From positions 49,769-113,768 of the forward strand of contig MNCI01002328.1 of the NCBI GenBank assembly GCA_015680685.1: a stretch of DNA of 64,000 nucleotides. Direction: 5' to 3'. Shown here piece after piece: positions 47,783-58,854 of this stretch (the stretch's first letter is position 1; each line of letters opens with the position of its first letter). The DNA comes from Gnetum montanum. Taxonomy: Eukaryota; Streptophyta; Gnetopsida; Gnetales; Gnetaceae. The position numbers were made by a program, and so were the translations under genes. A model generated the notes under the pieces. The model saw only the letters and a list, made by a program, of their open reading frames with translations. It was not told the origin of the DNA and did no database searches.

Positions 47783-48061
47783 ATGGGGTTTGTGCACTTT
47801 TGTGTTTGGTGCTCCCTGAGCATGGATGCGCTGTTGTGGGAAATCCAAATGGAGATGCTGTATGAGATGAAAACCTTGACAGTGGAGTATGTGAATGTTC
47901 CCACAAAAGGAAAGACCAGTAGCGTTGGGACTATTACAAAAGGAAGAGCTAAAGATGTAGGTGTGTCATTAGGGTGCTACTTTTATGGGAAGAATAACCA
48001 TTTGGCCAAGGACTATAGATATTGCCTAAGAAGTGTAGCCTTGCAATGCAAGTTGTTTTAG
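47783..48061 (+). pseudogene. L1 ORF1 fragment
   Basis: MGFVHFCVWCSLSMDALL, then TVEYVNVP, then CYFYGKNNHLAKDYRYC, a knuckle whose second Cys is Tyr and whose last expected Cys is Tyr followed by Cys later. Same protein as at 20270-20563 and at the window's right end. Confidence 0.7.
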
Positions 48062-48078
48062 AAAAGAATAAGGTGGCC

Positions 48079-48172
48079 AGGTCCCCCAGCTGCAGTCCAC
48101 CAAATGGGGGATGGGGGGTGGTAGNTAGGTCCCCCAGCTGCAGTCCACCAAATGGGGGATGGGGGGTGGTAG
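48079..48172. repeat. 46-bp exact direct duplication separated by one N
   Basis: 48079-48124 repeats at 48127-48172 with N at 48125. Both copies lie in the LINE. The single N suggests two overlapping contig ends placed side by side. Confidence 0.92.
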
Positions 48173-48684
48173 GAATAGGGCTATGGAGGAAAAGCATGGA
48201 CTATAGAGTGGTACAACCAAAGAGGCCCCCATGTGAGTATTAGGGAAAGAACTTGGTGTAGAGTACAACAGGTTTATAGTGCTCCATGCCTTGGAGGATT
48301 CTTGCTTTTCCCCTAAGGGTATGATTTGTTAACTGAAGGAGGCAACTTTGCAGGAAAGTAGAGGTTCTAAGAAGATCTTGTTGTTGCTTAGATGACCCAA
48401 AATGACAATGAAATGCCTGCCATTGTAGAGGCCCCATTTGAGAATCTTTTATTGCTAGGCTTCTAGGTGACTCACTTGAGGGGGGCAATTGTGCCAACCT
48501 TCCCACCTACAAAGTGACAAATTCTAAAGGAGTAAGAAGCTAGTTTCAAAGTCTACCCTAAAACCAAAAAAGGGGGCAAGCTCAGCCTTTATGAGACTAG
48601 GATCAAGAGAACAATGTAGGGTTTGGAATTGGGAATTCAAGGGACTTTCAAGGAGGTCTATAGGAAAAGGTCTGGTAGTAGACT

Positions 48685-49340
48685 ATGAACATTTTATCAT
48701 GGAATTGTTAGGGACAAGGTAGCCCATACAAACAAATTACCCTCATGGAGTTTTCAAAGTGAGAAGACTGTGATATTGTATGCCTGCAGGAAATGAAGCC
48801 TCAACGTACATAGACATTTGTTAACCTAGTTAGGATGCTTTTCCTTCTTTGTGGATTGTAGAGGATGTGCATGTGGACTTGCCATCATTATTAAACTATA
48901 TGCGGAGTGCATCTATGCTTCAGATGGGAGCGTGACTTTGTATTTTCCATGTATGGGAACATGGCTCATGAATTTTTATTGCCCACAAGCTTGGATTGAT
49001 TGGTTTCAGGAGCTTTAGAAGGCCACATCTAAAGTGAGAGACCATAGTGCTTGGATTGTCGCAGGAGATTTCAACCCAAAATTGTATGAGTGGGAAAGAG
49101 TTGGAAAAGGAGTAGTGAAGCCACAAGGAACTAAGCATTTCCACAAGTTTCTTGTGGACTTTCATGTTGTGGACATGGATATTCAGGGATGTCAATTTAC
49201 TTGGACCAATAATAGAAGAGGACAAGGTCGGGTGATGTCCCAAATTGATAGAATATAAATCAATACTGCCATGTTTATTGATAAATACATTGTTGTTACA
49301 ATGTTAGAACAAAGGGCATCTGATCATAGGCTACTAATAT
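48685..49340 (+). pseudogene. L1 ORF2 endonuclease domain relic
   Basis: Starts MNILSWNC with a stop right after, then VAGDFNPKLYEW at about 49058, FTWTNNRRGQG, QIDRI at 49243-49257 and SDHRLL near 49320. These are the usual L1 AP-endonuclease blocks (N-x-x-W-N-C, G-D-F-N, D-R-I, S-D-H). Broken by stops at 48709 and 49256 region. Confidence 0.85.
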
Positions 49341-49974
49341 GCTCAATTAGAGATAGCTTTGTGTGCAAGCAAGCTATCTAGCCATTTCGCTTTGAGCAAA
49401 GATGGTTGAAGTTGCTAGTCTGGGAGGTATGGGCAATGTACCCTGGTTGCCACGATCCATGAGATTTCCTCAAACAAAGTCTTAAATGGATCAAGCAAGG
49501 AATTAGATCACAAGCCAATCACAACAAGTGTGGATTTAAGTTTCTCAAACAAGAATAGATTTGGAAGCTACATCAAATACAACATATGCAAGAGCAGGGA
49601 TAGGACCTATAAGAGGAGGAAGTTGTCGTTCTATAGGAACTTTAGAGTAGAGGTTCATAGAGGAAGAGAAAGCATATTGGTGGAAGCACTCAAGGGCTCA
49701 ATGGCTAAGAGAAGGGGACAACAATACCAAATTTTTCTATGCTATGGTTAATGTAGCAAAGAGGGTCAAGAACATTGGAGTCTTGCTAGAGGGAGAGACC
49801 ATTGACTTCAAGTAGATTGCCTAGAGTTTGCAACAGTTCTAGGAGAAAATCTGGAAGAGGGGAGACACATCCCCCATAATGATCTTGATCTAGAGGGTTT
49901 TGACCTAGGTTGTTCACCAAAGACTACTGCAATGTATTGCTAGGGATGAAATTTTAGAGGCAATTTGCACCATG

Positions 49975-50430
49975 AAGTTGGGGATAGCTCCAGGCCCAAA
50001 TGGGTGGCTCATTGAATTCTTTAAGGATTTTTTTGATGTCATTGGGAAGAACTTGGTGGACACGTTTAATCTCATGCTTTGTTGGGGTTAGGTTAGAAAG
50101 GAAATCAATTGCTACCATATTGTTTTGCTATCCAAGGTTGGTTCCCCAACTCATCCTATTGATTTTTGGCCTATGGGGTGTGCAACACCCTTCTTTGGGT
50201 CTTTGCCAAAGTCTTGGTTTGCTGGTTGCAACGATGCCTTGGTCGATTATCAACAATTAGGGTTCGTTAAGGGGAGATGCATCTATGACTAGATTCTGCT
50301 CCTCTATGAGCTTATGCATTCTGCATCTAGTGCTACTTTCTTGGGTATGTTTCTTGAGTTGTATATAGCGAAAGTCTATGATATGTTGGCTGGGATTCCT
50401 TGGGTCAAAGCATGTTACACAAGGGCTTAT
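49975..50430 (+). pseudogene. L1 ORF2 reverse transcriptase, first part
   Basis: KLGIAPGPNGWLIEFFKDFF, then LGFVKGRCIYD and KVYDML, equal to the plant L1 blocks S-A-P-G-P-D-G, G-F-V-x-G-R and K-A-Y-D. LTR-A copy 3 inserts at 50431; the domain resumes at 58855. Confidence 0.85.
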
Positions 50431-51790
50431 TGTAGGATCCCTAATAACCACCCTCTACAAAAAATTAGTATAGTTTTTTTTCTTTTCCAAGCCTCTAAAA
50501 ACACATGGGACTCATAATGATGGGATGATTATAGGCCCTACGTACCTCCCTCCCTCATTAGACTTAACAAATTGTTGATATGATGAGACCTTGCCACTTC
50601 TCATAATCCCAAGGATTGATACATCTATTACATATCATCTATCTTTAGTAGCACTATTATACCTTAAACCTAGTTTTGTCTAAGGTGATTGCTAATACAT
50701 TGCATCACTTGTGAAACATCAAATATTTGTGTGACTCGCTTGTTTCAAGTCTTATTTTACAAGCAACACCAATGGATGTGGTTGGATGTACTCCTAGTCC
50801 CCCACTATGTTTTTGCCATTCAAGATCATTTAATCTAGAGTAGGCTTCAAACAATTGGTTGGGAATAAAAAATATAGGTTTTAACAACTTTGCCCATGCT
50901 ATGTGGCATTGCATTCCTACATTGAGGGCCATCCAACTCGAAGAATCTAGTCACCATTCAGTTGTGAGTAGGGTTATCTTTGGGTTCTAAACTAAATAAT
51001 CAAGGCTTGGCTCAACCATCATTTTTGGGCTACACCTTGATATAGGCCCAAGATAGGTGACTAGGGATCGTATGTGAGGTGGGCACACACTTATGAATGG
51101 TGCTTGCTTCATTGAAAACCGTTGGGTTTGGTGCAACTCAATCCCCTTGGGTTCAATGGCTTAGGATATTAAGCCGAAGAAAGCATATATATGTGTAGGG
51201 TTGGATAGTGGTGCTTATCTCCACATCCAGGGTAGGGTGTATGCAAAATAAAGAAACAATGCAACCCATTCATTCAAGGTATGGGATGAATGTATTATTA
51301 TTAAAATGAGTAGTTAATGATCCCTAAAAATACTACATGCTTCACACAATGCACACCAATCAAATGCATAATACACCTAATTACTAACTGTGAGTTTAGG
51401 TGAATTACTTATTCTAGTGCCCAAAGGGCTTCTAATCATAATTCATGTGGGTTAATTGTATGGAAAACAAATAAACATACATGATCACACATATATTTTC
51501 TTTCTTTTCTTTGCACAAATAAAAAAATATAATTGCTAATAAGTAAATGGAGTTAGCATATTGAAGCAAAAATAATAAACAATATTTACTTGCATAAAAG
51601 GAAAATCTAACTATGAAAAAATGTAGAAAACATTCATGTAATGAAAGACTTACTCCAAGGAGACCTCCAGCCTTCTGAGATGCAATGTTCCCATTATACA
51701 AATGAAAGGAGTAACTAGGCATTTCAAGTGTATTTTACATGCCATATAATAACCAGCTCACATCATAGAATGGAGAGAGATACAATAGTT

Positions 51791-52273
51791 TTTTTTTTTT
51801 TTGAGAGATTATGTTAGGGATTATTTTACTAAGAAATGTGAAAAAAGAATTATACAGCCAAGAAGTTGCATACATCGTAGGGGAGATGGGGTGCCCCCCC
51901 AAATCAAAAATTGGCCAAGCTGTTGGCCCTTCAATGATATTCAGAAACAAACAACAAACAACTCCTGAGCCAGTAACAGACAAAGAAGTTGGGGCCCCAA
52001 GAACCACCCCACCCTGTCCTAATACACCTCCAAACAGATAGACAAATCATCACAAACAAACTGTGAGACCCTTGGCCACCCAGGGAGATCCACTACAGAT
52101 GTTTAGGTAAATCCTGACAAGAACAATCAGGCAGTTCTTGATTGTGGATATCATTCAGCACCTCCCGATGGTGCTTCGAATTGACAAAAGCTGTCGCCTC
52201 TTGGAAGTCCTTGAAGGTAGATTCTTTCTTGGTGCAATCCACCTCTATTCCCCACCCATTAGGATGCAGCTAG
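51791..52273 (-). mobile_element. 5'-truncated LINE with 17-bp target duplication
   Basis: Flanks 51774-51790 and 52274-52290 match at 16 of 17 bases (AGAGAG[A/T]TACAATAGTT). Starts with poly-T on +. The minus strand encodes DFQEATAFVNSK, HHREVLNDIHN, DCSCQDLPKHL and stop: the ORF2 C-terminal tail and 3' UTR. Confidence 0.88.
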
Positions 52274-52759
52274 AGAGAGTTACAATAGTTAGGTTTACAT
52301 CTTATGGAAAATTCAACCAATGTTTTCCTCTAATTTCAAGCATCTTAAGTTTGGCAAAGAAAGCTTGAAAATAAGGCCTAAATTTTGGTAATCAAATCTA
52401 AGTTTAGGAGAAGGAGGGACTGAAACAAATCTAAAATTATAATCATCAACATAGTTCATGGGAGTTGGGATTTAACAAAATTGTTTTTGAGAGAATGTTC
52501 AGGATTATATTAAAAGAAAGAAAAGAAACCTAAGGCTGTACACACAAAAAAATATCCGGGGAAGTGTCTCCCCTATCCAAAGGGAAGGCTTCTCCCCTCC
52601 ACCCACATGCACAAATAAGACAAACTGCAAACGGCAGAAAAACAGAAACATAGAGAAGGATGTCCCCATGCACAGGTACACCAAGTCAAAAATTGGGCCC
52701 CACACTTGGCCCCACGAAAACATAACATTACAAAAAAACATGGATATATTTCTCACAAA

Positions 52760-53460
52760 CTAAAGACGTTTTGACAATGTAGAACATTCACAATCAAGAT
52801 ATTCTTGATTGTGAATATTATGCAACACCTCCTGATGATGTTCAGTGTCCATGAATGCAGCCACCTGCTGAAATTCCTTAAAAGCAGCTTCCTTCCATGC
52901 ACACTCCTCAGCATGCCCTTTGCCATGCGGGTGAAGTTTGGCTGAAGATCTCTTGATATGTCGGTGCAGGGCCAACCAAGTTGTATCAATGTTTATGTTT
53001 AGAATGAGAAATGGGCATCTCTCATTTTGTAGCCACATCTTGGCATTCTGGGCATGCACTTTTTCCTACTGCCTCTACAGCTATTATGCCTCCTTCCTCT
53101 CTTGCTCTTTTTGTAGCAGCTCCAGTTGCTGTTGTTCAGCCCTCTATTGCTTATCTTGCCTCAGCTTTTCCTTGATATGGGCTTGCAAATCATTGATCAA
53201 AGTTGCCTTGGTCATCGTCTCTTGAAGCTCGTGTTTCCATGACAACTTCTTCTCTCTTTCAGTATATTGGGCTTCCAACTGTGTGGTTACCTGTTGAAAC
53301 TTTGCCTCTTGAGTGCTCTACTTTGCTTTCCAAACTCGTCTTTCCTCCTCTCACACCTCCTTGGCCACCTCCTCCATCACTTGCAATAGCTCCTCAATTT
53401 GCCACACCTAGTCTCCTGGCTCTCAGGGAGTGGACAGGGAGGCCTCCTTGATTCGGCACC
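52760..53460 (-). pseudogene. L1 ORF2 C-terminal coiled coil and CxC tail
   Basis: A Glu/Gln/Lys-rich helical region upstream, then WLQNERCPFLILNI, FKEFQQVAAFMDTE, HHQEVLHNIHN and DCECSTLSKRL before a stop at 52760. Matches the tails at 14254, 44000-44110 and 52110-52230, so the module is a regular part of this LINE family. Confidence 0.75.
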
Positions 53461-53472
53461 TTCACCTTAAAT

Positions 53473-53943
53473 TGCAAATGAAATGAGATGAAAATAAAGA
53501 GCAATTGAACCACAGATAATTGCAGAAAAAAATCTTATTATGAGCGATGGAAAGAACAAGCATCTCTCTTCATCACACGGAGATAACAAGAATAAATCTC
53601 TCTCTCATGCAATGTGGAAATAACAGGGTTCTCTCTTCATCACATGGAGAGAACAAGAAGAAACCTCTCTCTCATGCAATGTGAGAATTCTCCCACTCTT
53701 GTATTTCACATGCTGTTTATGACTGATCCCAGGACAGACTTAAATAGCCACATCTGGGTTACAAAATTAGAAACATCTAAAAATTAACTAAGATAGAACT
53801 TCACAAAAGTCTTATGTTATTTTTAGGAAAATTCTAAAACTATCCGACCATAGAAATGGAAAGTGTGGAAAGTGTAGTTCATGAATAAGCAACTGCTAAT
53901 TCATTAGTGTGATCTACCGCTTCACAGTTTGCTGTTTCCAACA
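53473..53943 (-). mobile_element. Solo-LTR-like copia sequence (471 bp)
   Basis: On the minus strand TGTTGGAAACAGC...CATTTGCA, with a TATA-like CTATTTAAG near the middle and a roughly 67-bp tandem duplication (from about 53563 and 53630). Flanking 5-mers do not match, so the boundaries or solo status are uncertain. Confidence 0.5.
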
Positions 53944-53991
53944 TCTCGCACCAGCATAGTTAAACCTCCCCAGGGTTCCATTGGCCTATGA

Positions 53992-54246
53992 CTATAAACC
54001 ATTTTGCATGGTGCCACGGGCGCAAGTGATGGCACAATCGGGGAAGCAGCTTGCGACAACGCTAGTATCAACCCCGAGTGGTGTCCTTTGTGTTGTCGTT
54101 AAAGCAATGCTAGGAAAAACCTTAGCAAGTTCAGCCCATGGCCGAACCATACACACTTCATCAGGGTGAAGTGTGTGCTCTGTAACTTCCAAGCATTGCT
54201 TAACTAGATCAGGAATTGGTCCACAAGCTTCGTCGCTTGTTGACAT
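53992..54246 (-). CDS. Unrecognised 84-codon open frame beside the LTR-like sequence
   Basis: An ATG-to-stop frame without breaks: contains TEHTLHPDEVCMVRPWAELA and PLGVDTSVVASCFPDC. No L1, copia or host family was recognised. It lies between the LINE zinc-binding segment and the LTR-like piece. It could be LINE ORF2 linker, the inner part of a copia element, or a captured host fragment. Not claimed as a real gene. Confidence 0.25.
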   Translation of the reverse strand: MSTSDEACGPIPDLVKQCLEVTEHTLHPDEVCMVRPWAELAKVFPSIALTTTQRTPLGVDTSVVASCFPDCAITCARGTMQNGL

Positions 54247-54769
54247 AGCAGTGACAGCGTCAACTTCAGCACCTAGCTGCTACTTGTTCATGGAACAATG
54301 CCATTGAAAAAAGCTTTGACGTCCTGCAAACCCTGCCCCATTTGGAGCACAGTTTCCCCCACCACCGGGATCCCAAGATAGCACAGAATCGTGGCCTTCG
54401 TTAGTTTAATTTGAACTCTACCAGAAAATGTAGTGTCCCTAGCATAGTTAGAGAAAAACAAGTCTGCGGTCAGCTCTAGGCCCCCCTCTAGCTAAGGGAG
54501 GACCTTGATCCATCTGACATGCTCCATGAGTCACCATAGCTCAGAATTTTCTTGGTAAGTTGTACATGTTGACTCAAACATGGGTGTTACACCCATAGTG
54601 ACCATCGCCTCCCTACAAAGTCTAATGTTGACTGCTGCAACCTGTGCTAGTGGAGGAGGTCACATTGACCTAAAGATCACGCTATTTCAAATCTTCCAAA
54701 GTGCCCAGAGAACTGTTGTCGCCGTGGAATTGCCGCTCAAAGTTGCATGAGCTTGAAGTGGCGTAGCTC

Positions 54770-56250
54770 GCCAAGTGTCCACCACATAAGAGCATTGATA
54801 TACAAAGTGTTCAATTGTCTCAGGGTTGTTGAAACATAATGTCAACTATCATTAATACATAACCCCCTCCTACATAGGACAATCAGCACCAGAAGTGCAT
54901 CATGCCCAATAAGCCAAATGAAAACCTTAAGTTTTTCCGATAGCCTTCCCTTCCAAATTTTTGTCCATTCATCAACTCAAGGATACTTTGCTTGGATAAG
55001 TTGTTGTAATGACACCCCCAGCAAGCCTCCCTTCAGCAAATCCTGCACATGTTTACAAAGTGTCCTCTAGATTGGTGAATCCCGATGGTCTGCTTCCCAA
55101 TGTCTATACTTACCATCCATAATTTTAATGCATTGAGCTGCCCCCTCCTGATTTTGTACTTTATGGTTAATTAGTCTTTGATAGCCCAACATTCTCTTGT
55201 CTTCACATTTCAAAACGTCTAGGCCTCCAACATCCCTAGGTCTAGCTATAGTCTCCCAACAAACCAGATGTATATGATTACCCCCTTTACCCCGTTATTA
55301 AATAAAGTTGCAAACCAGTTGATCAATCTTTTTTATAGTGCCCTTAGGAGGAGAAGCCATAGAGGCCGTGAACCTGGCCATGGCATCTAAAACAACCGTA
55401 GCAAGCATTACCCAACCTTTTCGAGTAAGGAAACGATTTGCCCAATGTCCAATTCGGTGTTCCATTTTCTACATCATTTTAGACCAAGTACTATTTCTCC
55501 CCCACTCAAATATAGGGATGCCTAAATAGGAAGTCTGCGCAATACCCTGAAAAATCCCTAGCACTTGTGATATTCTTCTCCCCACTCGAGCATTAGCATT
55601 AAGCAAGTGAAGGGTTGACTTACCATGGTTAATTTCCAATCCCACCTCCAAGGCCATACGTTTGTGAGTGCAGTCAATTGCCATAGCTTGCGGCACAACA
55701 GCCCACGAAAGTATCATAGTGTCATTAGCATAGTGCTCCGCTAAGCACACCATCCCCGCAATCTCAAGCCCTCTAACACCTTTTGCCTTGCAATATAGTT
55801 GCAGGGTATCCATTGTGATTATAAAAAGCAAAGGAGAAAGCAGATCTCCCTATCGAAGACCCTTGTTGGGGGAGGAGAACCCCCAGAGCTCCCCACCAAT
55901 GTCGAAAGAATAAGTTCCTAATGCCTGCAACTGGATGCATAGAGTGACAAATCTGGAGTCAAACCCCTTGTTCATCATAATCAGGAAAGAGCCTCCTAGC
56001 TCACCGTATCACTGTATCATATGCTTTCGTAATGTCAAGTTTTAGGCACATTCTAGGAAACCTTGCCTCCCAGATTGCATGAAGAACTTCCTCCATCAAG
56101 ATCACTTGGTCCTATAAGAATCTACCTTTGATGAAGCCTGCCTGCTGTTCTCCTACCAGCCTTGGCATCATCAAGAACAAACACCAGACCAGCATCTTAG
56201 TGAAACATGGAGCAGAACATTGCAGACATGATCGGCTGAAATTGTGCTGG
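54770..56250 (-). pseudogene. L1 ORF2 reverse transcriptase relic
   Basis: Minus-strand pieces: QQAGFIKGRFL (56112-56150), then LAEHYANDTMILS at about 55735 (the YxDD core reads YAND), SYLGIPIFEWG (about 55510) and, near 54775-54840, ETIEHFVYQCSYVV, the end of the RT zinc-binding region. Order agrees with an L1 ORF2. The core Asp change and stops show it is inactive. Confidence 0.8.
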
Positions 56251-58854
56251 ATCCAGAGCAGAACAATTTTTTTTCTTTCTCTCAACCTGCTGGATCCAGA
56301 GCAGAACAATTTTTTTTCTTTCTCTCAACCTAAGGCATTTTTCAGGCATGCAATATCTGTAATTGGGAGATAGATCTTAGACAGTAAATTATCAGCTATA
56401 TAAAAATAAAATAATAATAATAACAGTCAATGTTCTCTTTGTTCTCAGGCTAAAACAGAGAATACAAAATATCTAAATTCCTTATTTTTTCCTAAAAAAA
56501 AAGGAGATTCAAAGGCAGATTCTATGTGTGATGGTTGTCATTTACATTTTTACGGTATCTAAGAAATCAGAAAACAGTAAATGCTTACTAGATAATAACA
56601 GAATGAAAAAGGATGGCAGTCTCTATGCTAGCATTATTAAGGAATCAAAATTATGATTTTATAGAGTAGAAAACAAAAAAAAAATATATTATGTGCTCAT
56701 GTGCAATATGGAAAGGAGAAACAACAATAAAATATGATATACAATAAGTTTGAACACCATGATGGATCCAAACTTTGACATCTTCATTAATAACTTTTCC
56801 AGCCTCTCATGCTCACATTGAGAGAAACGTAGGCTTCAACAAAGGACCATTTAACAATGATTTGGGACATGACAACTCTCTTAGAAACCCCACAAAACTG
56901 ACCCAAAAATTACCAACAAAACAAAACACGTGCACCTAACAAAAGACACCAAAAATCCTCAATATGCATTTATTATATTTTGATTTTAAAATGAGTACTC
57001 AATGAACCCTTTGGCCATCTAGCTGTGCTACATCAAGTCTTTCCAACCTTACAGCATCTTATAGCCCACACAAGAAGAACACCGGGGTTGGATAAAATGG
57101 TGGGGGCTAACACCATCAAGCACCTTCAAGAACTAAGCCCTTGTAGCCCACACAAGAGATCACCAGCCTTGGATAGAATGATGGGGGCATTTCTTTTATA
57201 AAAATGATCACAAAAACATGAAACCAAGTGCACATGACACAAGAAAATGCCAACTCATAAGCCCAAAACATGCATACCAAAATCAAATCCAAGACACATG
57301 AGAGACTCCATGCATGATTCACAACTCACAAGAAATTCTGCATGCCCTCATGAAATGATCCTCACTTGTCCAAGCCAATACATCTTCAAACACCTACTAA
57401 AAAAATTCTGTACAAGGGTTTAAAATGCATACCTTTAAAGTTGAACTTGACCAATTTGGGGAGTGAGAAGACACCTCAAAGTTGGGTTGTTGTCAAGCCA
57501 ATGGCCTCAAGAAATCAGCTTCAAATTGTAGGTCCAAGGTGCTGCCAAAATTCTCTCCCAAAATAAGAGAAAACAGTCCCCTTAAATCAGCCAAACAGTC
57601 CCTAAAAATCAGTCCCAAAAGGCCTCCAACAGCAGCAGCAAAATCCACCTCCAAGAGCCCACAAGAACACTCAACACAGCCCAAGAAATGGCTGAGAACA
57701 AGCAAGGACAGCCACTCTTCCTCTCCTCTCATTAACTCCTCAGCCCTCCAATTAGCATAGTCTCCCCTTGCTGGCCAAAAGTGAAAATGAGGGCAAACAC
57801 CCCTTCCATTTATAGGATGGAGGAGACCCTAGGGCTTGGGTAAAGACTTGTGCACAAAAGTTTACACAATGGGCAAAAAATAGACAACCCATTCTTCAAA
57901 AATCCTTTTTTCTTTTATTCATAGCATCATTGCTATTTGACTTGGACAAGCAAGCTCTCATAAGGGAGTAGACATGTGAAATTGACAACACTCAAGAGAG
58001 TCACATGGTCCCTATTAAATAAGTCCTTTGTCCCTTTTCCAGCCATTAATATGAAGTGGACAATTTGCATATAAATAAAATAGGTGTCATCATAGGTATG
58101 TCATGGAGCATACATTATCATCATACATTGACTTTTCTCATGACCCACCTTTTTTTCTTGTTTTAAGTCACTCTTTTTAGTTTATATGATATGAGGGTTT
58201 CTAATTTATTTTTGGCTTTTTATCTATTTTCTACATTTCTCATGATTTATCTAGTAAAAATCATTGATACTAAACTTTTTGTCTATCCAACATTTTACAC
58301 TTGCTAAGCTAGTCGTAACGAGCACAAACATGCCCTAACTAACATGCTAGAAATTAATATTTGGATTGGATCAAGGAAAATATTGTCCCATCAGGTACCT
58401 TTTTAATTGTTTAACATTAAAATCTCAAAATCTAGAGCTTGAATTGAAAAACTAATTGTAGATTGTAAAGCTTAGTTAGTCAACAAATTTGAGTGCGATT
58501 CGTCAACTTTGAATTCTGATGTATTTTAATTAATTAAATACTTAAATTTAAAAATTTTAACTAAACTTCAAAATAAACTATGAATCCACATCATGTAAAT
58601 TTTTTAATATTATTCTAAAATAATGCTAGACTTTGCAATGCTCATTCATTAATAAAATACATATATATATTTAAAACTTAAAATTATAAAAATTAGAAAT
58701 AAATAGTAATTTTGCTTATGTCACCCAAACAAAGGTCTTCATAAAACTTAGAAGTATTAGTCACATCTACAAATATATATAAGCTTTAAAACAAATTAAA
58801 GTCTAAGTATTTAATAGAGTACTAAGGTCACGTGTATAAATGTGGGGCATTACA

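Larger units (their letters stand above)
46990..50430 (+). mobile_element. L1-type LINE, 5' part (ORF1, endonuclease, RT start)
   Basis: Reads ORF1 (about 47630-48060), ORF2 endonuclease (48685-49340) and RT beginning (49975-50430), then is cut by LTR-A copy 3 and continues at 58855. Stops and shifts are frequent, but motifs survive. The start near 46990 is approximate. Confidence 0.8.
52484..56330 (-). mobile_element. L1-type LINE, 5'-truncated, from RT to 3' end
   Basis: In minus-strand order: RT (56250-54900), zinc-binding segment (about 54850-54770), an unexplained stretch, a copia-like LTR (53943-53473), the coiled coil (53460-53060), the C-terminal tail (53059-52760) and the 3' end (about 52490). 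A 43-bp direct duplication (56247-56289 and 56290-56332) sits at the truncated 5' junction. Confidence 0.82.
50431..58854 (-). mobile_element. LTR-A copy 3, inserted in the L1 and carrying two LINE insertions
   Basis: TGTAGGATCCC...GGGGCATTACA, with CTTAT (50426-50430) and CTTAC (58855-58859) as a 4/5 target duplication. Subtracting the LINE insertions (51791-52273 and about 52484-56330) leaves close to 4.1 kb, the same as copy 2. No gag or pol of its own. Confidence 0.85.
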
